A DNA stretch of 64,000 bases, from assembly GCA_047967505.1 (NCBI GenBank), contig CM106540.1; one strand, 5' to 3'. Shown here in pieces: positions 55,387-64,000 of the stretch. Numbering within the stretch: position 1 is the stretch's first letter; the number at the start of each line of letters is the position of its first letter. The stretch is from Dipteris shenzhenensis (lineage: Eukaryota > Polypodiophyta > Polypodiopsida > Gleicheniales). The translations under genes and the position numbers were made by a program. The notes beneath the pieces are model-generated. The model was not told the DNA's origin, searched no databases, and saw nothing but the letters and a program-made list of their open reading frames with translations.

Positions 55387-58300
55387 CATGTCGAACAAAT
55401 AAACTTTCGGAGAAATCTGTGTCTTTGGAAAGTTCACATTGGAGGATGCTTCCACTAGGATCCAAAAGATAAGGGTGGAAAAGAAAGGCACGAAGGAACC
55501 AAAGAAAAGTGCCAAGGATCCAAGTCTTGAGGTGCAACAGCTTCAACAAATTTATGATGTTCTTGCTTCGTTTGATGAAGGTTCGTTGCAAATTCAAAAA
55601 ATATGGGACATCGCGGAAGTACACAATAACATTGATTCAAAATGGACCATCAAAGTTGACACTGATATGGAAGAGATGACTTTGTTGCTTCCAAAGACAC
55701 AGTTTTTAAGCCAATAATAAAGATTAAAGATATTGCAAGAAGTGAGTCCAACGAGGAATGTGTTGAAATGCTTGGGATTGATAACAATAAGAAACCTATT
55801 GTTTGTATTGTTATGGAAGATCTCTTTGAAAGTTGTTACTCCGCCCGCTGCAGTGGAACAATTAAAACAAATCAAAGAGGAAGGGAAGGTTAGTTACTAT
55901 CCATAAGTAATTTCTAATTTTCAATGTTTATGTAATTTCTTTTGAATACTATGAGAGATTCAATTTTGTTTTATGCGTCCAGGATCTTATTTATCACTTC
56001 ACAAATCAAATTGTGGAGGTTGATGAAATAATCGAGGAGATGGAGGTATCGACTTCCAATAGTGATTCTGAGGAGCGTACAGAGGAGGGTTATGAAGAAG
56101 GTACCGCAACATCACCAATCAAACCAAGAGGTTCTTCAAAGTCAAAAGGAAAGGCATCTTCCCGTGTTTAAGCCGAAAAATTTGGCTCTAATACACAAGG
56201 ATTAAGAACTCCCACGGGTCCACATGAATTGAGAGCACCTTCTCTTTCAGGCCATCGATGCACCCCCAAGTGGGCATGGTTTGAGTGCTCCGCTCTCAAA
56301 AAAATGACCTCTATTGGCTGCAAGTGCATTTCCTCTTGAGTCTTATGAGGATGTTGTTGAGGAGACTCCATCTATTGCACAAGGGAAAAAAAAATTAAAC
56401 TGAGATTAAAGGCTCGAAGGAGAGTACAGCCATTGGATATCATTAAAATCCCAACCAGTGGTCAACTACAAGTACCAGGAGCTGACATTGGAGATGGCAC
56501 CTCAAATACACAACAAAATAGAATTCGAGCAAAGGTACAATGAGATAACCTTGTGGATCGATAGACTTTCTTCTTGCACATTGATCATGTTATTAGACCT
56601 CTTATTGATCCTAGGACTTGGCCTTCGGCCATTTGAGGTGCATGCAATACATCCTTTCCATATTGAGAATTTGAAGTCATGAATGAAGGACAATCTGCAT
56701 GCACAAGTTGTGAACTACATTGTGCTCGTGGATCCAAAAGATTGTCCAGACAAGGCATCTTTTGATCGTCAAAAAGCAAATGATTATAACTACTTTGTTC
56801 TTGGAGGCTCCCATTCAGCAGAGGCAAAAAGGCAGTTGAATATTGAGTTTCCATGTAGCTCTCATTACAAGACATGTAATTGTACATTATATGATGGTTT
56901 GATTGATTCGAAGGCAAACTTACTGGCTTTTGATCACAATAATGACAATGACTATAGGAAGTCCATGCCTTGGATAGAACGTGTTCGTTTCTATCACAAT
57001 GAGTTACGAAACTCAACGAGGATTGTTCTTTGATCACTCCAATGTTTCGCTTGTCTTTGTTGAATGAGACTGGGATTTCTGCAACAATTAAAGATGTGTC
57101 AAGGCAAGTGATAGCTTCAGATCATGGGATGGGATGTTTCAAATTGCATTTCGTAGTGGAGGAGTTTGGGATTTGATAAATGTAATTTTTCCAAAGTGGG
57201 AGAATTTTGAAATTAAAGGGCAGAAAAAACTCATACATAAAGGAGTCAGCATGGAAGAGCATGTAAGGAATTAAAGATGAGATTCTAATTAAGTCTGTGC
57301 TTGGCAGAGTGGTGTCTGGGAATCTCTCTTTGGATGAAATGGGCAATGAATTTGATGAGTAAGTGAACTTCTCTCCTTTGCATCATGTCTCTCCTTGATT
57401 TTACATTAATCTCTTTACAAATAATGTTTCAATAGACTTTGTTACAACTGTAAAAGTGAGAAGAATTTTACATGTGTTTTCAATGCAAGCATAAAATATA
57501 CATGAGAATGCAGGAAGCAATGATCCTGTAAATAAACATGCTGGATTGGGATGCTGTTTGGGAGGAGTATCTAGAGAGCAACAGGATGGAGAGCTTGGCT
57601 CCATATTTCAATGTATAGCCATCAGAAAAGAGGCAAGAAGGGATCTGAGATTAGTATGATGCTTGCAAGCTTTAAGCAATTGATTGATCAGGCTACAAAA
57701 GAAAAAGAGCGTCAAACTCGACAACGATTTATCACTCTTAGTGATGACATGTTAGAGTTTGACAGGGAGGAAAACCATCCACCAAACTTTTATTGTGTGC
57801 TCAATGGAGATTGCAATGAATTATCAAAGATAGTTCCAAAGAATGAGTACACGTTGGTCATTGTAGACATACCATATGGATTTAATGTTTTTGGATCCAC
57901 CTTTGATGAGGTCCCTTGCAAAGCAAAGGAACTAATGAGTCTTCTTGACTAGTTCATGTCAATTATGATGGCAACGCTTTGGTGTGTCATAAATTTTCAT
58001 TCAGATTTGCAATCTAGGGCAGTGAGATGAGTGTCATCAATGATAAATGTGATGGACGTGACCACCTTTATTGGTGAGTGCAGCAATGAAATGCAAAGAT
58101 TTTTTTGGGTCAATTATTATTGTTATAATTGTGTTTTCTTTTGATAAATTTGAAACTTATTTTTGTTTCATGTTGTAGCCTAAAACCCAATGTGAGACAA
58201 ATGAAAGGACATCGAATTCACGTCTGCTATAGAAAACATTTCAGTTGGGTATTGGTCTGTGGATGGAAAAAAAAATATTGGTCACATCAATTTTTCCTCA

Positions 58301-58400
58301 TTTGCTCCATTTACTCCTGATCATTTCATTATTCCATCTGTGATGAAGAAGCTCAGGCATGTGACCATGGATAAGAATGAGGAGATAATAAGTGGCAACT
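55387..58400 (+). pseudogene. ParB-like plus amino-methyltransferase gene (decayed, spliced)
   Basis: Plus-strand exon-like pieces run in one direction. An N-terminal part (LEDASTRIQKIRVEKK, 55430-55720) is followed by an acidic Ser-rich linker (56010-56170). A ParB-like segment comes next: IHPFHIENLKS, AQVVNYIVLVDP, and YFVLGGSHSAEAKRQL at 56796-56850 in place of the ParB GERR box. A middle part includes WDAVWEEYLE (57550). A methyltransferase region follows, with FYCVLNGDCNELSKIVP and VIVDIPYGFNVFG (57855-57895), where DIPY stands for D/N-P-P-Y. Near 58270-58350 come GHINFSS and IIPSVMKKL. Likely introns end TTTTGTAG (55382), CGTCCAG (55981) and GTTGTAG (58159). Stops replacing Gln or Trp (about 55399, 56680, 57950) show decay. 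The downstream SAM-binding FxGxG block is missing, cut off by a PPR fragment. Family assignment is from recall. Confidence 0.5.
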
Positions 58401-58402
58401 TA

Positions 58403-58640
58403 GGAGCGGTAGAAAATGGCCAAGCAATACATGCTGAAATTGTTAGAAAGAGTTTGGAAAGAGATTTTTTTGGTGGCAGCACCTTGGTTGATATGTAGGC
58501 CATGTGTGACTCACTTGCGAAAGCATAGGAAGCGTTTGACAAGCTTACTGGTTTAGATGTGGTCTCATGGACACTCATACATGTTGTATGGTTGTTATGC
58601 AGCCATGTCAATACTTTAGTATGAGACAAATCAATGAAGT
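58403..58640 (+). pseudogene. PPR protein fragment
   Basis: GAVENGQAIHAEIVRKSLER, STLVDM*AMCDSLAKA and FDKLTGLDVVSWT match the repeat pattern of plant PLS-type pentatricopeptide proteins (typically GKQIHA...LVDMYAKCG...FD-M-RDVVSWT). Two stops stand in for Tyr and Gln codons. PPR proteins bind organelle RNA. This piece of about 80 codons has no flanking PPR repeats, so it is a relic inserted directly after the methyltransferase-like sequence. Confidence 0.82.
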
Positions 58641-58649
58641 ATTCTTGTC

Positions 58650-59400
58650 AAGGATGCAAAACTACTTTCACGGTCTGAAAGAAAGAAAATTGTGCTTGAT
58701 GGTAGTGCATCTACAACCCAGCATCTTTTCTCAAGAAAGTAAAGGGCCTGTGGTGTCAGAGCACACTTGCCACAATACATAATATTAGATTCCTTCCCCA
58801 AGCTGAAGGCATAGTATTTGCAACATTAGGCTTACAGTGCCTCTTCGGGACTTGTACCTGGTGATCTAGTGCGTCAGGTGGCTGACAAGTCACTGAACAT
58901 AATGATGAGAAAGACTGGTAAAAGTGGAAATGTGTCTACCACACTTGTAGCTTCAGCCAACAATAGTGGAGGTGATAGTACACAAGGGGTAAGCCGCTGC
59001 TACATGCATGGGATCTTTTGGCAGCAGTTATTTTTCTCATGGACACATTGTTGATAGCATGTGGCCATGGTAAGCTGTCTCCTCATGATTTAACACCAAG
59101 GCTTAGAGATTTGGTCGTTTTTTTCCCTGCATCCCTTTCTAGTATTGTGATTAACTTGGTAACTGAGGTGACATGTGGGCTATGAAAGCAAGCATCAACG
59201 AATAGAAAAAATTGGCTTTAGCCCCCATGCATTATAGTGCCCAGTTGGTGTTTATTCGAATACAAATGCAAAGAGAAGTCTATTGGTCTCAAAAAGGGGA
59301 AGCAGTGCACTTCTTGAAGGGTATGCCATACCATATTTTAATCATGTCAGAGGTACTTGCATGGGGGGTCTCTGCTCGCAAAGAAGACATGCGGTAGAAC
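58650..59400 (+). pseudogene. Unrecognised coding-like remnant
   Basis: Plus-strand stretches look protein-like in shifting frames: SERKKIVLDGSASTTQHLFS (about 58675-58735), LVRQVADKSLNIMMRKTGKS (about 58865-58925), then ACGHGKLSPHDLTPRLRDLV and FFPASLSSIVINLVTEVT (about 59060-59170). Multiple stops and shifts are present. I do not recognise the family; it may be a processed or captured host-gene copy. Confidence 0.35.
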
Positions 59401-59404
59401 TCCA

Positions 59405-60050
59405 CATGGGATTCTTAGCCATTGAATCGATGGTAAGATGTCCTTAGCATGTGAGTCAAGTACTTGGAAAGCATATACTCTGGTTTTGTGTCCCTACTAG
59501 TAGCATGCACACCAAATTGAATTTTGCACATCAAAGTAAACATTTTAAAGAAGATAGCTGTAGGGGCAAGGATGTGGCATGAATATGATCTTGCTGCTAC
59601 AATCCTCTAGAGAAGAGGTTATGGGGCTATGACTACAACTGCTGAGCTTGTGTTCTTCCCTGAGAACCACATGAGGGTTGCTCACCAAGTAGAGAGTTGA
59701 AGGAACCAACTACGATGAAAGATACGATTGCGGACAGCTAATTCTTGACTGACAAGGAAAAGAATGGCTAAAGGGAAAGTATTGAATGCAAGGTGGCTGC
59801 TCGCTGACATTGAAATCTAAGGAGAGGGATGGAATGGCAAGCAAGCGATGGGACAATTGGGTGGTGGAGATGCTACCGCAGATTGGATGGGAAGAGTGCA
59901 CATAGTGGATGAGTGATGGTGTTGCAATTGCTTCATCATGGTGTCAAACAATTATTATATTAATTTATTGAAATGATATATTTTTTTTATTTGGATGGCA
60001 TATATGGTGTACTAAGATGTGAACGCTTCTATAATTTGGGTTAGCGAGAT
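59405..60050. other. No recognised feature
   Basis: Short frames only, with no motif or repeat of note. Confidence 0.4.
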
Positions 60051-60059
60051 ACAAGACTC

Positions 60060-61345
60060 ATATGGAAGTTGTGTCACTAAATTTTTGGAGAGGAAGTGTG
60101 CCGACTCTCCTCCCACGACTCTCCTCCCACACAAAATGTGTGGTTATGTGCTAAATGCAAATTACTATGTTGCATATGCAAAATGCTATGTGCCAAATTT
60201 AAATATCTATGTGCTAAATTCAAATTTCTTTGTGCTAAATGCAAATTGAAATGGACCCGAGGAAGGGCACATTCCTTAGACTTGTAATTTTTGAAAGCGT
60301 GCCAACTCTCCCCCAACACAAACATGTGGTTATGTGCTAAATGCCAAGTACTATGTGTGGAATGCAAAGTGCTATAGTTCTCTCTTCACATAGCATATTT
60401 CTTTTTGGATTAGCATTCTCATGTTAATATGAGAAGCAACATAGCAAACTATCTCTTTGAATTTACTTCTCAAATTAACATTCAAAAAAAGAAAAGATGA
60501 TTGTAATCGAGCTTTTCTCATGGCAATTCATTAATAATAATGCTCTTGATATATTTTCAAAATGTAACATTGTGTCTTTTGTGGCAAAATATAATTTAAC
60601 ACAGGACCTTTCATAAAGTTATGATTAACAATGTCATTACTAGAATAAGATATCCCACCCTAGAACCTAGATGCAAAGTGCTATTTGCTAAATTCAAAGT
60701 GCTATGTGCCAAATGCAAAGTGCTATTTACCAAATTCAAATTGCTATGTGCTAAATGCAAGTCAATATGAACCCAACGAAGGGCACATTCCTTGGTCTTA
60801 TAATTTTTGGAGAGGAAGTGTGCCAACTCTCCCTCCTCACAAATGTGTGGTTATGTGCTAATTGCAAAGTACTTTGTGCCAAATGCTAAGTGTTATGTGT
60901 CAAATACAAATTGCTATGTGGTAAATTCAAATTGCTTTGTGCTCAATGCAAATTGAAATAAACCCAAGGAAAGGCACGTTCCTTGGTCTTATAATTTTTG
61001 GAGAGGAAGTGTGCCAACTCTCCCCCCATGCAAACGTGTGGTTATGTGCTAAATGCAAAGTATGTGTGAAATGCAAAGTGCTATGTACAAAATGCAAAGT
61101 ACTATTAACCAAATTCAAATTCCTACATGCTAAATAAAAACAAAACATGTGGTCATATGCTAATTGCAAATTGCTATGTACAAAATTTAAATTGCAATCT
61201 AATTGTATAATACAACAACAAGTTATCTCATCTCTAATTCCTAAATGCAAAGTACTATCTGCAAAATGCAAAGTGCTATGTATTAAATGCAAAGTGCTAT
61301 GTGCCAAATTCAAATTTCTATGTACGAAATTCAATATTTTTTAAA
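60060..61345. repeat. Higher-order repeat of 21-bp monomers
   Basis: Monomers such as TGCTATGTGCTAAATGCAAA (20-21 bp) are arranged in blocks, each introduced by a GAGGAAGTGTGCCAACTCTCC header (about 60090, 60296, 60812 and 61003) and a TGTGTGGTTATGTGCTAA phrase. A GGAAGGGCACATTCCTTGG phrase ends several blocks. Because the monomer is a multiple of three, both strands show seven-residue repeats (AKCKVLC on plus, LNLAHST on minus). These are most likely artefacts. A non-repetitive insert lies at about 60380-60640. Confidence 0.9.
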
Positions 61346-61349
61346 CAAG

Positions 61350-62435
61350 ACTTGTGATTATATGCTAAAATTATGAAATTAAAATGAAACATATTCTCTG
61401 TCAATATAGCTACCTGCCCAAATCTAGTTCACAGCTGCTTGATATTGACGAAGAATGCATGGAATTTATAATTTTAACCAAAAACATGGGATGTTATTAC
61501 TTCTAATAGTATTATTCATATTTCTCACCCTATGAATGCCAAGAGCTAGCATACCAGCAAGAATATCATCAATTAGAGAAAACACTGGGAAAAAATTTTC
61601 TATTGCTTGCTTTACCTTACAAATTACATTATACATTTTGATCTTCAAATGACATTGATATGATGAACTACATCCATAAAGCATTTTACAAGGCTTGTTG
61701 TTATTTGTCTCTAACTGGCACTCCATATAGGGACGTCTTGGAACGACGGGATTATAGGAACATCCAGTAATTACAAGTGGTGAATCGATGGGTTCTCCAA
61801 GCATGGACTCCAAGCAAGGATGGCTTAGTTTGCATATGTTGTTTTTGTTTCTGTATGTGTTGTGTGAGTGTCATGTTTATGTTGTGGGTGTGTTTCTTGT
61901 TATGTTGAATCTCTACGTTGTAGAGGGCAATTGCCTTGCTCTGAATGGGTTTACTGGTATATCCACTCACAATACAAAAGTTTATATGGTTCTACCTGAC
62001 AAACCTTTTATATGAAGATAGATTTTCTATCCTCTTCCCTTATTCATGAAGAGACCCTTTGGGAAATTATAGAAGGGAATATACTATAAAGGATTAGCAG
62101 GAACTCATAGGTTTCATTATATATGCATTGTGTTGGTTAGCAGCCACCATGATTGTTTAAGCTATATGGGTTTGTGTTCTTATGAAACAAAATTTCATTC
62201 TAAAACCATTGCTTTTAAATTTATCCTAACACTTCCTATGCAGGATAATCCTCATGATGTAGAAATAAACACTTATGATCAAGGGATAGTCCTCATGATG
62301 TAGAAATATTCTCACAAGATCATCTAGTTTTTGGTTGGGATACTTAGAGTTCCCTATAAAACTTCCAAATCTTTCTTAAATATTTTAAGATCCCAAATTC
62401 TTTGTAGACTTGAAGATGGATTTGGACTGTATATA
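61350..62435. other. No recognised gene; one short direct repeat
   Basis: Open frames at 61466-61813 (minus) and 61788-62015 (plus) match nothing I know. CCTCATGATGTAGAAATA occurs twice (about 62249 and 62291). Confidence 0.35.
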
Positions 62436-62440
62436 CATAT

Positions 62441-62473
<33 letters not shown>

Positions 62474-62474
62474 A
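62436..62474. repeat. (AT)n microsatellite
   Basis: A TATACATATATACATACATATAT lead-in passes into a pure TATATA run. Confidence 0.95.
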
Positions 62475-62479
62475 AGATA

Positions 62480-64000
62480 CCTGTAGGTTTGCAACTTCCT
62501 ATCATAGCATGTGTCTAGGCTATCGTTTTGGGCTTATGCACAGCTGTAGTTCAGGCTTATGAATGTAGTGTTTTCCTTAGATTCATGCCATACATGTTGA
62601 TAAAATTTGTATTGAAATTCCTATTTTTTTGGACGTAACTGTGAGTCTTGAAAAAATAGGACTTGGGATATTTACACTTTTCCTAATATAGGCTTTTATT
62701 GCATCTTTCAGATGTCATATAGGTAATATCCATCTACCATTGGTTGTTTCTATTTGTTCTATTTGGACTGACGATCCTACATTTAAAACATGTTATAATC
62801 GGTGTAAGAAAGGCAAGGGCTCCAGGTGCAATACATCATTATTGTAGTTGGCATATGAGAATGTGTTTGGAAATATAAAATTTGTAGGATGACTTACATA
62901 GCCCTTATATGATGGGCTATCATCTATTAAGATTGCAATTTTTACATTGAAGTGCCCTCCAAATGCTTTCCAAATCTTTATGAAGGTTTGAACATCGCTA
63001 CCATATTTTTCCTTGTCAAGTCTAAATAGAAAGATGATTTTACTCTATGTAGCATTTATTTTACCCCACACTGACTTAGCATTATTGAAGATGGGGGAGC
63101 CATAGGGTTTACATTCTAGACAATTGAAAGTGTACAATTTGGACATTCGGCTCACTTGCTAGAGTTTTTTTCATTTTTTTGCTTGCACCCCATGTGTGAT
63201 TCTTTAAGGATAAAAAATGGCTTTGTGGTGGGGAATGTAGACATGGTTTTGGAGGTTTTCCCCTTTTGACGTGGATTCAAGTTTCTTGAGAGTCTACTTC
63301 ATGTGTGATATGGAAACTAGTTGTAATGTTTAGGGAGCTCCAATTTTTCCTTATACATATTGAGCTCACCATGTGCTAATGCGAGCCTTGTTCCCATGGT
63401 TTAGTTGAGACCCAAGTGCCCACATCAGGCCTGGTTATTAAGGTGGCCACCCACTCTCCGACTGTAAGACGAAGAACACAATGGTCATGGAGGAGTAGGA
63501 AGGTGGGCTTGCTATACATGTGGAGGCAAAACAAAAAAACATTGTGTGAGTAATGGATTGAGCCCCGGTCCTTGGAGATAGATCTTGTGAGTTAAAAGGG
63601 AAGCTTGCAAGGAGTGCTTGAGGACTCAAGTTCTTGGGTGGTTTATAGTAGGGGTGGAGCTATGCGCACATGACTCCTTTATGCATCTAACAGGCATGAG
63701 TTCTTTGAAGCAAATTTTTTAGGAGCCTACAAAATTTTCATCTCTTTCTATTATCTCTTACTATGTGGGATCTTGCAAGTGATAGAGTAGGAAAACACTA
63801 CATTGAGTATACGGTGTGACATCAATTTGATGTAGTGTAGTTTAAAGAAAATAAATTCTTTAAGTTGGTCACACTTGTTATGATTGTGAAATTATGAAAA
63901 TACCAGATCATTTAACATAATATCATCGAGAGAATGAGTTCTCTCTTTTTTGCATCTCTTTGTCTCTCACACTTTCCAAGGAGACCAACAAAGTGGACTA
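62480..64000. other. No recognised feature
   Basis: I see no convincing gene, terminal repeat or array to the end of the window. Confidence 0.4.

Noticed and set aside
60077-61344. Cys/Lys or His/Leu seven-residue repeat proteins
   Set aside because: Explained by 21-bp satellite monomers; frames are short and interrupted between blocks.

Overview
The window looks like nuclear DNA of a land plant with a large, repeat-swollen genome. A fern is my best guess and a lycophyte is possible. The reasons are: plant-type Ty1/copia and Ty3/gypsy elements primed by initiator tRNA-Met, degenerate CCCTAAA repeats, a plant LINE, a Helitron, a pentatricopeptide (PPR) fragment, a plastid NusG-like gene with a giant intron, and transposon-associated protein families (DUF7869-like and others) that I associate from memory with ferns, lycophytes and mosses. 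No tRNA, rRNA, CRISPR or bacterial-type operon was found.

Layout. (a) 1-4417: the end of a gypsy pol gene (integrase and chromodomain) and its 3' LTR, split by a very young non-autonomous copia-type element (1634-4417). That element has near-identical LTRs, a perfect 5-bp target duplication and no gene. (b) 4740-6500: short copia and gypsy fragments joined to one another. (c) 8527-23460, minus strand: the only convincing host gene, a plastid-targeted NusG-like protein (PTAC13 type). Three exons are visible and the last part lies outside the window. Its first intron is 13.8 kb and holds telomere-like repeats, a LINE fragment, and a minus-strand copia element whose gag is split by a complete 6.3-kb gypsy element. 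(d) 24.9-26.8 kb and 35.3-38.7 kb: two decayed minus-strand copia elements. The first is fused to a gypsy reverse transcriptase fragment. (e) 28-34.5 kb: repeats, a possible zinc-ribbon/OB-fold coding remnant and a Helitron fragment. (f) 38.8-50.7 kb: a hairpin inside inverted repeats, minisatellites, an orphan copia LTR, tandem duplications and an inverted-repeat-bounded segment, with no recognisable gene. (g) 51.2-58.6 kb: two divergent decayed genes. One, on minus, is a DUF7869-like transposon protein. The other, on plus, appears to join a ParB-like fold to an amino-methyltransferase with a DIPYG motif. Between them lie six copies of an 18-bp palindrome spaced about 31-32 bp apart. A PPR fragment cuts the methyltransferase short. 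(h) 59-64 kb: a higher-order repeat of 21-bp monomers and otherwise unrecognised sequence.

Most elements are old. They carry stops that look like CAG/CAA/TGG decayed to TAG/TAA/TGA, as expected of methylated cytosines, and the gypsy LTR pair differs mainly by transitions. The order of events can be read from the nesting: copia into the NusG intron, then gypsy into copia gag; separately, the young non-autonomous element into the LTR of another gypsy. The most novel feature is the ParB-like/methyltransferase gene with the palindrome array and the divergent DUF7869-like gene, which together could be the remains of one undescribed mobile element. That link is inference.
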